DNA of 64,000 nucleotides, from assembly GCF_001513975.1 (NCBI RefSeq), contig NZ_KQ947994.1, forward strand, positions 124,001-188,000, given 5' to 3'. Shown here one piece after another: positions 23,651 through 31,792 of this stretch (the stretch's first letter is position 1; every line of letters starts with the position of its first letter). The DNA comes from Streptomyces curacoi. GTDB lineage: Bacteria; Actinomycetota; Actinomycetes; Streptomycetales; Streptomycetaceae. The notes below the pieces were generated by a model, which was not told the origin of the DNA, ran no database searches, and worked only from the letters and a program-made list of their open reading frames with translations. Both the position numbers and the translations under genes were made by a program.

Positions 23651-25606
23651 TCAGCCGCCGAAGCCGGCCACGTTCTCCTTCGTGACCACCTTCACCGGCA
23701 CCTTCACCATCTCCTCGGTCTTCTTGCCCTCGGCCGCGCGCACCGCGTTGTCGACCGCGATCTTGCCGAGCTCCTTGGGCTGCTGCGCGACGGACGCGTA
23801 CAGCGTGCCCGCCTCGACCGCCTTCAGACCGTCCGGGGTGCCGTCGAAGCCGACGACCTGGACGGACTTTCCGGCCTTGGCGCCGAGCGCCTTGATCGCG
23901 CCCAGCGCCATCTCGTCGTTCTCGGCGAAGACGCCGTCGATGTCCGGGTGGGCCTGCAGGAGGTTGGTCATGACGTCGAGGCCCTTGGTGCGGTCGAAGT
24001 CGGCCGGCTGCTTGGCGACGACCTTGATGCCCGGGTAGGCCTTGAGGCCCTCGGCGAAGCCCGCGCCGCGCTCCCGGCTGGCGGACGTGCCGGCCTGGCC
24101 CTGCAGGATCACGATGGTGCCCTTGCCGCCCAGCTTCTCGGCGAGCGCCTGGGCGCCCAGCTTGCCGCCCTCGACGTTGTCGGAGGCGACCAGAGCCGCC
24201 GTGTCGGCCTCGTTCACGCCCCGGTCGACGCCCACGACGGGGATGTCGGCCTTGTTCGCGGCCCGCACCGACGGGCCCGCCGCGTCCGAGTCGACCGGGT
24301 TGACGATGATCGAACCGACGCCCTCGGACGTGAAGTTCTGCAGCTGGTTGGCCTGCTGGGAGGCGTCGTTCTGCGCGTCGGTGACCGTCAGGTCGACGCC
24401 CAGCTTCTTCGCCTCCGCCTCCGCGCCGGCCCGGATCTGCACGAAGAACGGGTTGTTGAGGGTCGACAGCGACAGACCGACCTTCTGCGTCGTCGCCGAC
24501 GACGAGCCGCCGTGCAGGAAGGACGTGGCACCCACGATCGCCGCCGCGACCACGGCCGCGAGGACGTACGTCGCCGCCTGCCTGCCCCGGTTGCCCGGCG
24601 CACCGGCACCCGCCGGCGCCGCAGTGGCCCCCGCCTTGCGGCGCACCGTGTCCAGCAGCACCGCCAGCGCGATGACGACGCCGATCACGACCTGCTGCCA
24701 GAAGGCGGAGACGGACAGGAGGTTGAGGCCGTTCCTGAGCACCGCCAGGATCAGCGCGCCGATCAGCGTGCCGGACGCCTTGCCGGTGCCGCCCGCGAGC
24801 GAGGCGCCGCCGATGACGACCGCCGCGATGGCGTCGAGCTCGTAGCCCTGCGCGGCCTGCGGCTGCGCGGAGGACAGGCGGGCGGCGAGCACGATGCCCG
24901 CGGCCGCCGCGAACAGGCCCGACAGTGCGTAGATGGCGAGCTTCTGCCTCTTCACCCGGAGGCCGGAGAGGCGGGCCGCCTCCTCGTTGCCGCCGATGGC
25001 GTACATGGAGCGGCCGATGTACGTCCGGCCCAGCACGAACGCCGTGATGAGCCCCATGACGACCATCACCAGCACCGGCACCGGCAGCCACCCGCCGAGC
25101 GCGTCACCGAGCTGCGAGACCGAGTCCGGGAAGGCGATGGGGGAGCCCTGCGAGATGACCAGGGACAGGCCGCGGCCCACCGACAGCATGGCGAGCGTCG
25201 CGATGAACGGCGGCAGTTTGCCGTACGAGATCAGAAAGCCGTTGACCAGGCCGCACGCTATGCCGGTGGCGATGGCGAGCAGTACGGCGAGGAAGACCGG
25301 CACGCCCTCCGAAGTGGCGCTCCAGGCGAGGACGGTGGCCGACAGGGCGGCGACCGAGCCGACCGACAGGTCGATGCCCGCCGAGACGATGACGAAGGTG
25401 ACGCCGAAGGCGAGGATGGCGGTCACGGCCGCCTGGACGCCGACGTTGAGGAGGTTGTCGGCCGTCAGGAAGTCGCCGGACAGCGCCGACATCGCGATGA
25501 CGAGGACGATCAGCGCGGTGAGCGCGCCGTTGTCGAGCAGGAGGCGGCGCAGGCCGCCCGAGGCGCCACCCGCGCCCGTCGAGCTCTTGAGCGTGTCAGT
25601 GGCCAC
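23651..25606 (-). CDS. Ribose-type ABC transporter permease fused to substrate-binding protein
   Basis: A 651-residue fusion. Residues about 1-335 are an RbsC-like permease (GDFLTADNLLNVGVQAAVTAILAFGVTFVIVSAGIDLSVGS, AIGGNEEAARLSGLRV, AVVIGGASLAGGTGKASGT). A low-complexity linker (ATAAPAGAGAPG) and one extra membrane helix (ATYVLAAVVAAAIVGATSFL, about 355-375) follow. Residues about 385-651 are an RbsB-like periplasmic-binding domain (VGLSLSTLNNPFFVQIRAGAEAEAKKLG, VVGVDRGVNEADT, VFAENDEMALGAIKALG, VVGFDGTPDGLKAV). There is no separate lipobox, so the binding protein is tethered to its own permease. The frame is continuous across the junction. Overlaps rbsA by 11 bases. Confidence 0.93.
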   Translation of the reverse strand: MATDTLKSSTGAGGASGGLRRLLLDNGALTALIVLVIAMSALSGDFLTADNLLNVGVQAAVTAILAFGVTFVIVSAGIDLSVGSVAALSATVLAWSATSEGVPVFLAVLLAIATGIACGLVNGFLISYGKLPPFIATLAMLSVGRGLSLVISQGSPIAFPDSVSQLGDALGGWLPVPVLVMVVMGLITAFVLGRTYIGRSMYAIGGNEEAARLSGLRVKRQKLAIYALSGLFAAAAGIVLAARLSSAQPQAAQGYELDAIAAVVIGGASLAGGTGKASGTLIGALILAVLRNGLNLLSVSAFWQQVVIGVVIALAVLLDTVRRKAGATAAPAGAGAPGNRGRQAATYVLAAVVAAAIVGATSFLHGGSSSATTQKVGLSLSTLNNPFFVQIRAGAEAEAKKLGVDLTVTDAQNDASQQANQLQNFTSEGVGSIIVNPVDSDAAGPSVRAANKADIPVVGVDRGVNEADTAALVASDNVEGGKLGAQALAEKLGGKGTIVILQGQAGTSASRERGAGFAEGLKAYPGIKVVAKQPADFDRTKGLDVMTNLLQAHPDIDGVFAENDEMALGAIKALGAKAGKSVQVVGFDGTPDGLKAVEAGTLYASVAQQPKELGKIAVDNAVRAAEGKKTEEMVKVPVKVVTKENVAGFGG

Positions 25607-27140
25607 GGGTGGCCTCCACTTCGGTCGTGGTTTCGGTCGTGGTTCCGGTGGTGGGGGTGCTGACGGCGAGTGCCATCACGGCGTCCTGCGTCGCCTCGTC
25701 GGCCGCGAGTTCACCCGCGATCCGGCCCTGGGCCATCACCAGGACCCGGTCGCTCATGCCGAGGACCTCCGGCAGATCGCTGGAGATCATGAGCACGGCG
25801 GCGCCCTGAGCGGTGAGTTCGTTGATCAGCTGGTAGATCTCGACCTTGGCGCCGACATCGATGCCGCGTGTGGGCTCGTCGAGAATCAGGACCTTGGTGT
25901 CGGCGAGCAGCCACTTGCCGATGACGACCTTCTGCTGGTTGCCGCCGGAGAGCGTGCGCACGTGCTGCCCGAGGCCCGCCATCCGCACGCCGAGCTGCCC
26001 GGCGATCCGCGCGGCGGCCTCACGCTGTCCCTTCAGATCGACGAGCCCCGCGCGCGTGGCCGACCGCAGCGTCACCAGCCCGAGGTTCTCCTCCACCGAT
26101 GCGTCCAGCGCTAGGCCCTGGCCCTTGCGGTCCTCGGGGATCAGGCCGATGCCCGCGGTCATCGCCGCGTTGACGTCGTACCTGGCGACCGAGCTGCCGG
26201 CGACCTTCACGCTGCCCTTGTCGTACGGATCGGCCCCGAAGACCGCCCGCACGACCTCCGTACGCCCGGCGCCGACCAGCCCCGCGATGCCGACCACCTC
26301 ACCGGCGTGCACCTCGAAGCTGACGTCGTGGAAGACACCGTCCCGGGTCAGGCCCTCGACGGACAGCAACGCGGCACCGCGATCGGCCCGTTCGCGCGGG
26401 TACTGCTGCTCGATGGAGCGCCCCACCATGAGCCGCACGAGCTCGTCCTCGGGCGTGGAGGCGGGGACCTGCCCGACGCTCTTTCCGTCCCGGATGACCG
26501 TGACCCGGTCCCCGAGGGCGGCGATCTCCTCCAGGTGATGCGTGATGAAGACGATCCCGACGCCGTCCTCGCGCAGCTTGCGCACGATCGCGAAGAGCTT
26601 GTCGACCTCCTCGGAGGTGAGCACGGCCGTCGGCTCGTCCATGATCAGCACGCGCGCGTTCAGGCTGAGCGCCTTCGCGATCTCCACCATCTGCAGGCGC
26701 GCGATGCCGAGTTCACGGACACGCGCGCGTGGGGACACCTGGACGCCGACGCGCTTCAGCAGGACCTCGGCGTCCGCCTCCATCCGCTTCCGGTCGATCA
26801 TCCCGAAGCGGCGCGGCTGGCGCCCCAGGAAGATGTTCTCGGCGACCGTCAGATCGGGGACGAGGTTGAACTCCTGGTAGATGGTGGCGATCCCGAGGCG
26901 CTCGGAGTCCTGCGCACCCTGGATGCGCGTCTCCTCGCCGCCGACCAGGATCCGCCCGGCGTCGGGCGTGTAGGCACCGGAGAGCATCTTGATGAGGGTG
27001 CTCTTGCCCGCGCCGTTCTCACCGAGCAGCACATGCACCTCGCCCCGGCGCAGATCGAAGTCGACGCCGTCCAGCGCGACCACGCCCGGGAAGGTCTTCC
27101 GTATGCCCTCGATGCGCAGCAACTCGTCCTGGTTGCTCAC
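25596..27140 (-). CDS. rbsA: Ribose-type ABC transporter ATP-binding protein
   Basis: A 514-residue double-ATPase sugar importer subunit. First half: LLGENGAGKSTLIKMLSG (Walker A), VRELGIARLQMVEIAKALSLNARVLIMDEPTAVL (signature-like and Walker B). Second half: GIAGLVGAGRTEVVRAVFG (degenerate Walker A), LIPEDRKGQGL, LSGGNQQKVVIGKWLLADTKVLILDEPTRGIDVGAK. This is the RbsA/MglA pattern. GTG 27140 has AGGAG upstream and overlaps the LacI stop (GTGA), so regulator and transporter are translationally coupled. Confidence 0.95.
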   Translation of the reverse strand: MSNQDELLRIEGIRKTFPGVVALDGVDFDLRRGEVHVLLGENGAGKSTLIKMLSGAYTPDAGRILVGGEETRIQGAQDSERLGIATIYQEFNLVPDLTVAENIFLGRQPRRFGMIDRKRMEADAEVLLKRVGVQVSPRARVRELGIARLQMVEIAKALSLNARVLIMDEPTAVLTSEEVDKLFAIVRKLREDGVGIVFITHHLEEIAALGDRVTVIRDGKSVGQVPASTPEDELVRLMVGRSIEQQYPRERADRGAALLSVEGLTRDGVFHDVSFEVHAGEVVGIAGLVGAGRTEVVRAVFGADPYDKGSVKVAGSSVARYDVNAAMTAGIGLIPEDRKGQGLALDASVEENLGLVTLRSATRAGLVDLKGQREAAARIAGQLGVRMAGLGQHVRTLSGGNQQKVVIGKWLLADTKVLILDEPTRGIDVGAKVEIYQLINELTAQGAAVLMISSDLPEVLGMSDRVLVMAQGRIAGELAADEATQDAVMALAVSTPTTGTTTETTTEVEATRGH

Positions 27141-28204
27141 GAATGGCTCCTGTTCGTTACGGGGGGCTGCACAGCGGGGGCCTGTGCAGGGTCCGGCTCC
27201 GGGGAAGCCGGTACCGGCTCGCCGCACGAGCGGCGTACGACGAGACGTGCGGGGAGGGTGACGGACTCGCCGGGCCGTCCCTCGATACGGTCCACCAGGG
27301 CCCGTACGGCGGCCCGGCCCAGCTCGCCCGTGGGCTGGGCGATCGCGGTGATCGGCGGATCGGTGTGCACGAACCACCGGATGTCGTCGAACGCGGCCAG
27401 CGCGAGGTCGTCCGGCACGCGCAGCCCACGCGCGCGTACGGCGTCCAGCGCGCCGAGCGCCATCAGGTTGTCGGCCGCGAAGACCACCTCGGGCGGCTCG
27501 GGCAGGTCGAGGAAGCCCTCGGTGACCCGGCGCCCACTGTCGGCCTGGAAGTCGCCCTGCCCTATGTAGGCGTCGGGGAGTTCGAGGCCGTACGCGCCGA
27601 GCGCCTCCCGGAAGGCCTCGACACGCTCCCGTCCGGTCGTGGTGGCCGCGGGGCCCGCGATGATGGCGAGCCTGCGATGCCCCAGCCCGTGCAGATGCGC
27701 CACGAGATCCCGTACGGCGCCCCGACCGTCCGCCCGCACCACCGGCACCTCCACGCCCGGGATCCACCGGTCCACGAAGACCATCGGCGTTCCCGCGCGC
27801 GCGGCGTCCAGCATCAGCGGCGAGCCGCCGTCGGTGGGGGAGACCAGCAGGCCGTCGATACGGCGGTCCAGCAGATTCCGTACGTGGTGGTCCTGGAGGT
27901 CGGGCCGCTCGTCGGCGTTGCCGATGATGACGCTGTAGCCGAGCGCGCGGGCCTCCTCCTCGACCGAGCGGGCCAGCTCGGTGAAGTAGGGGTTCAGCAC
28001 GTCGCTGATGACCAGGCCGAGGGTGTGGGTCTGGTCGGTGCGCAGGGAGCGGGCGACGGCGTTCGGGCGGTAGCCCAGGGTCTCGACGGCGGCCAGCACG
28101 CGCGTGCGTGCCTCGGCGCTGACCGACGGATGGTCGTTCAGGACGCGTGAGACCGTGGCGACGGAGACGCCCGCCTCGGCAGCGACGTCCTTGATGCTCG
28201 CCAT
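27137..28204 (-). CDS. LacI family regulator of the ribose operon
   Basis: A 355-residue LacI/GalR regulator: ASIKDVAAEAGVSVATVSRVLNDHPSVSAEARTRVLAAVETLGYRPNAVARSLRTDQTHTLGLVISDVLNPYFTELARSVE, then the sugar-binding domain to DDLALAAFDDIRWFVHTDPPITAIAQP. First gene of the operon LacI-rbsA-rbsCB fusion-rbsK-rbsD, so it most likely autoregulates. Two copies of a LacI-type site lie just upstream (28251-28296). The start has GAGGAGGTGGAG upstream. Confidence 0.92.
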   Translation of the reverse strand: MASIKDVAAEAGVSVATVSRVLNDHPSVSAEARTRVLAAVETLGYRPNAVARSLRTDQTHTLGLVISDVLNPYFTELARSVEEEARALGYSVIIGNADERPDLQDHHVRNLLDRRIDGLLVSPTDGGSPLMLDAARAGTPMVFVDRWIPGVEVPVVRADGRGAVRDLVAHLHGLGHRRLAIIAGPAATTTGRERVEAFREALGAYGLELPDAYIGQGDFQADSGRRVTEGFLDLPEPPEVVFAADNLMALGALDAVRARGLRVPDDLALAAFDDIRWFVHTDPPITAIAQPTGELGRAAVRALVDRIEGRPGESVTLPARLVVRRSCGEPVPASPEPDPAQAPAVQPPVTNRSHS

Positions 28205-28250
28205 CGCCGCTCCACCTCCTCGTGGATCGTGCAGGGGGGACCGATGCTCG

Positions 28251-28296
28251 TGGAATCGATTACATCGACGTGTACGGAGGATTGGAATCGATTACA
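28251..28296. promoter_or_regulatory. Two tandem LacI-type operators, 32 bp apart
   Basis: TGGAATCGATTACA occurs at 28251-28264 and again, identical, at 28283-28296. It is a near-palindrome around ATCGAT with the central CG step typical of LacI/GalR operators. The 32-base spacing is about three helical turns, so both sites face the same side. They lie 47-92 bases upstream of the LacI start. Confidence 0.8.
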
Positions 28297-28427
28297 CGGC
28301 CGTTAATCAAGCCCTCAACCACATCCCGAGACCGGATCGTGATGTCGCGGGGCGGCCCGGGGCGGTCCAGTCTGGAAGTGCGGGGGGTCGTTTCCTCGGG
28401 GCCCTTGCGGGCCGGAGCGGAGGAGCC

Positions 28428-28793
28428 ATGACGGCGGCGGCTCGGAATGACGTCCCTGTCGCGATGGAAGGCGACGGCGTGGAGTTGCGCATCAAGCCCA
28501 TCGGCGGCGGGATGTCGGTCGGTTACATACGCCTGCCGCAGGGCACGGACATGGGCCCGGCCCTGAAGGGCATGCCCGACGACGCGTGCCAGTGCCCGCA
28601 CTGGGGCTATCTGCTCAAAGGGCGGCTGGTGATGCACACGGCCGAGGGCGAGCACACGTACGAGGCGGGACAGGCCTACTACTGGGCGCCCGGCCATGTG
28701 CCCGTCGCCCTGGAGGACTGCGAGTTCGTGGAGTTCTCGCCGACGGAGGACTTCCAGAAGGTCATCGACCACGTGGCGGCGCAGGCGAGGTGA
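28428..28793 (+). CDS. Small cupin-domain protein
   Basis: A 121-residue single-domain cupin: GMSVGYIRLPQGTDMGP, CQCPHWGYLLKGRLVMHTAEGEHTYEAGQAYYWAPGHVPVALEDCEFVEFSP. The second cupin motif region (GEHTYEAGQAYYWAPGHVP) is clear, while the first motif has a reduced set of histidines (HWGYLLKG). The ATG has GGAGGAG upstream. Divergent from the ribose operon regulator. Function unknown; similar proteins are called cupin domain-containing. Confidence 0.82.
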   Translation: MTAAARNDVPVAMEGDGVELRIKPIGGGMSVGYIRLPQGTDMGPALKGMPDDACQCPHWGYLLKGRLVMHTAEGEHTYEAGQAYYWAPGHVPVALEDCEFVEFSPTEDFQKVIDHVAAQAR

Positions 28794-29196
28794 CGGCCGA
28801 CGGGTGGCTGCGCCCGCCCTGAGCCCTCTCCACGCGCGCCAGTTCGGCGTCGTACTGGCGGGCTTCGAAGAGAAACTCGGGCGGAGCGGTCTCCCGGTGC
28901 GGAACCTGCCAGTCCGTCCACTGCACGGTGTCCCCGACGCGCTGTACGACCACGGACAGGAAGCCGCAGCAGCCACCTGTGCACTCGGGTTCGCCCAGCT
29001 CCACACGGACGGCCCTGCCAGCCCCCCGCAGGGGGCTGGGAGCGCCGGCGGACAGCACGTCCGCCACGAGCGGCCCGCCGCGGCCCTCTGGTCCGGTCGC
29101 GGCCGCCACCACGTCCTCGCCGTTGACCCAGAACCGAAGCTGGGCACCCCACCGGGGCCCCGGAGGCAGCACCCCGATCTCAAGTCGATCGAACAC
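28762..29196 (-). CDS. Conserved hypothetical protein (unknown function)
   Basis: A 144-residue protein beginning GTG 29196: FDRLEIGVLPPGPRWGAQLRFWVNGEDVVAAATGPEGRGGPLVADVLSAGAPSPLRGAG, then RVELGEPECTGGCCGFLSVVVQRVGDTVQWTDWQVPHRETAPPEFLFEARQYDAELARVE. I do not recognise a named family, but it reads like a real soluble protein with clustered cysteines (ECTGGCC) and no composition artefact. Its 3' end overlaps the convergent cupin gene by 32 bases. The last 15 residues are low complexity, so its true end may be degenerate. Confidence 0.65.
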   Translation of the reverse strand: MFDRLEIGVLPPGPRWGAQLRFWVNGEDVVAAATGPEGRGGPLVADVLSAGAPSPLRGAGRAVRVELGEPECTGGCCGFLSVVVQRVGDTVQWTDWQVPHRETAPPEFLFEARQYDAELARVERAQGGRSHPSAVTSPAPPRGR

Positions 29197-29265
29197 CTGG
29201 CCACCTTACGCCCGCCGACGACAGAGACCCGGGGGCTTGTCGGTGCCGGGCGGTACCGTCGGATC

Positions 29266-31527
29266 ATGACCGATCAGGCGGGGGCCTCCCAGACGGGCGA
29301 GCGACGACTGGCCACGCTGGAAGGCGTGCTCGAACGCATCACGTACGCCAACGAGGAGAACGGCTACACGGTCGCCCGCGTCGACACGGGCCGAGGCGGC
29401 GGCGACCTCCTCACGGTCGTCGGCGCGCTGCTGGGCGCCCAGGTCGGCGAGTCGCTGCGGATGGAGGGCCGCTGGGGCTCCCACCCGCAGTACGGCAAGC
29501 AGTTCACGGTGGAGAACTACACCACCGTCCTGCCCGCGACCGTCCAGGGCATCCGCCGCTACCTCGGCTCCGGCCTGGTCAAGGGCATCGGCCCGGTCTT
29601 CGCCGACCGCATCACCCAGCACTTCGGCCTGGACACCCTGAAGATCATCGAGGACGAGCCCAAGCGGCTCATCGAGGTGCCCGGCCTCGGCCCCAAGCGC
29701 ACCAAGAAGATCGCCGACGCCTGGGAGGAGCAGAAGGCGATCAAGGAGGTCATGCTCTTCCTCCAGACGGTCGAGGTGTCGACGTCGATCGCGGTGCGCA
29801 TCTACAAGAAGTACGGCGACGCCTCGATCTCGGTCGTCAAGAACCAGCCGTACCGGCTGGCGGCCGACGTCTGGGGCATCGGCTTCCTCACCGCCGACAA
29901 GATCGCCCAGTCCGTCGGCATCCCGCACGACAGCCCGGAGCGCGTGAAGGCGGGCCTGCAGTACGCGCTGTCGCAGGCCACCGACCAGGGCAACTGCTAC
30001 CTCCCCGAGGAGCGGCTGATCGCGGACGCGGTGAAGCTCCTCCAGGTCGACACCGGGCTCGTCATCGAGTGCCTCGCGGAGCTGGCGCAGGTCCCGGAGG
30101 ACGGCGGCGACCCCGGTGTCGTACGGGAGAAGGTCCCCGGTCCCGACGGCGGCTCGGGCGATCCCGTCACCGCCGTCTACCTCGTCCCCTTCCATCGCGC
30201 CGAACTCTCCCTCTCCGCCCAGCTGTTGCGCCTCCTGCGCACCGACGAGGACCGGATGCCGGGCTTCGCCGACGTGGCCTGGGACAAGGCCCTCGGCTGG
30301 CTCAAGGGCCGTACGGGCGTGGACCTCGCCCCCGAGCAGGAGGCCGCCGTCAAGCTGGCGCTGACGGAGAAGGTCGCCGTCCTCACCGGGGGTCCCGGCT
30401 GCGGCAAGTCCTTCACCGTGCGCTCGATCGTGGAGCTGGCCCGCGCCAAGAAGGCCAGGGTCGTGCTGGCCGCCCCCACCGGCCGGGCCGCCAAGCGCCT
30501 CGCCGAGCTCACCGGCGCCGAGGCCTCCACCGTTCACCGCCTCCTGGAGCTCAAGCCCGGCGGCGACGCGGCGTACGACAAGGACCGCCCGCTCCAGGCC
30601 GACCTGGTGGTGGTCGACGAGGCGTCCATGCTGGACCTGTTGCTCGCCAACAAGCTGGTGAAGGCCGTACCGCCGGGCGCCCATCTGCTCTTCGTCGGGG
30701 ACGTCGACCAGCTGCCGAGCGTCGGCGCGGGGGAGGTGCTCAGGGACCTTCTGGCGGACGGCAGTCCGATCCCGGCCGTGCGGCTGACCCGGGTCTTCCG
30801 GCAGGCCCAGCAGTCCGGCGTGGTGACCAACGCGCACCGGATCAACGCCGGGCAACACCCCGTCACGGACGGCATGAAGGACTTCTTCCTCTTCGTCGAG
30901 GACGACACGGAGGCGGCCGGGCGGCTCACGGTGGATGTGGCGGCCCGCCGCATCCCGGCCAAGTTCGGCCTCGACCCGCGCCGGGACGTCCAGGTCCTGG
31001 CCCCCATGCACCGCGGCCCCGCCGGCGCGGGCACCCTGAACGGCCTGCTCCAGCAGGCCATCACGCCCGGGCGGCCCGATCTGCCGGAGAAGCGGTTCGG
31101 CGGCCGGGTCTTCCGCGTCGGCGACAAGGTCACCCAGATTCGCAACAATTACGAGAAGGGGAAGAACGGCGTCTTCAACGGCACCGTGGGCGTGGTGACC
31201 TCGCTCGACCCGGTCGACCAGCGCCTGACGGTGCTGACGGACGAGGACGAGGAGGTGCCGTACGAATTCGACGAACTGGACGAACTGGCCCACGCGTACG
31301 CGGTGACCATCCACCGTTCACAGGGCAGTGAATATCCCGCTGTGGTGATCCCCGTCACCACCGGAGCATGGATGATGCTCCAGCGGAACCTGCTGTACAC
31401 GGCGGTGACCCGCGCCAAGCAACTGGTCGTGCTCGTGGGCTCACGCAAGGCGATCGGCCAGGCGGTGCGCACCGTGTCGGCCGGGCGGCGCTGCACCGCG
31501 CTCGACTTCCGGCTGGCGGGCTCCTGA
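29266..31527 (+). CDS. recD2: RecD2-type ATP-dependent DNA helicase
   Basis: A 753-residue SF1B helicase of the RecD2 (RecD-like without RecBC) family. The N-terminal part has OB-like and helix-hairpin-helix segments (LEGVLERITYANEENGYTVARV, VPGLGPKRTKKIADAW, VWGIGFLTADKIAQSVGI). Walker A is GGPGCGKS (about 375-382), motif II VVVDEASML (about 447), then FVGDVDQLPSVGAGEVLRDL, LTRVFRQA and HAYAVTIHRSQGSEYPAVVIPV. It unwinds DNA 5'-3' and helps repair and replication-fork processing. Start ATG 29266 gives a normal length; no promoter called. Confidence 0.95.
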   Translation: MTDQAGASQTGERRLATLEGVLERITYANEENGYTVARVDTGRGGGDLLTVVGALLGAQVGESLRMEGRWGSHPQYGKQFTVENYTTVLPATVQGIRRYLGSGLVKGIGPVFADRITQHFGLDTLKIIEDEPKRLIEVPGLGPKRTKKIADAWEEQKAIKEVMLFLQTVEVSTSIAVRIYKKYGDASISVVKNQPYRLAADVWGIGFLTADKIAQSVGIPHDSPERVKAGLQYALSQATDQGNCYLPEERLIADAVKLLQVDTGLVIECLAELAQVPEDGGDPGVVREKVPGPDGGSGDPVTAVYLVPFHRAELSLSAQLLRLLRTDEDRMPGFADVAWDKALGWLKGRTGVDLAPEQEAAVKLALTEKVAVLTGGPGCGKSFTVRSIVELARAKKARVVLAAPTGRAAKRLAELTGAEASTVHRLLELKPGGDAAYDKDRPLQADLVVVDEASMLDLLLANKLVKAVPPGAHLLFVGDVDQLPSVGAGEVLRDLLADGSPIPAVRLTRVFRQAQQSGVVTNAHRINAGQHPVTDGMKDFFLFVEDDTEAAGRLTVDVAARRIPAKFGLDPRRDVQVLAPMHRGPAGAGTLNGLLQQAITPGRPDLPEKRFGGRVFRVGDKVTQIRNNYEKGKNGVFNGTVGVVTSLDPVDQRLTVLTDEDEEVPYEFDELDELAHAYAVTIHRSQGSEYPAVVIPVTTGAWMMLQRNLLYTAVTRAKQLVVLVGSRKAIGQAVRTVSAGRRCTALDFRLAGS

Positions 31528-31792
31528 AACCGCTTTCCGGTTCGCACTGGGCCCGCCTCCTGACCTGGCCTTTCGTGAGGCATCGAAAAAAATGATCGAT
31601 CAAACGAGTCGTGAAGGTCACAGAGCACTTCCAGATGGGGAAAACAGGGGGCAGGATGGCAGGTTGGCGGCACTGAGTGCCGCCGATAGGCCCAATGGTC
31701 GACCCCGAGTGCACTCTCCTGAGCCAAATGGGGGAGGGTAGAGACAGTCAGGGCAACCTCGAAGATGAGGCACAACGTCGGTGAGGGAAGAC
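31528..31792 (+). promoter_or_regulatory. Citrate synthase upstream region with two palindromes
   Basis: This 265-base gap has TGATCGATCA (31593-31602), a perfect palindrome, and GGCGGCACTGAGTGCCGCC (31666-31684), a perfect 19-base palindrome that could be an operator or hairpin. The GAGGGAAG ribosome site of citrate synthase is at its right end. I cannot place a confident -35/-10 pair. Confidence 0.5.

Noticed and set aside
23651..25606. Permease/binding-protein fusion as a sequencing error
   Set aside because: The join carries a linker and a needed extra membrane helix, with no sign of a lost stop, lipobox or start codon.
23561..25663. 700-residue open frame antisense to the permease-binding protein fusion
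   Set aside because: Shadow frame; the minus strand has full ABC transporter motifs and a matching operon.
28104..28427. Longer N terminus of the cupin protein
   Set aside because: The extension would cover the LacI operators and regulator start and is not protein-like. ATG 28428 has a strong ribosome site.
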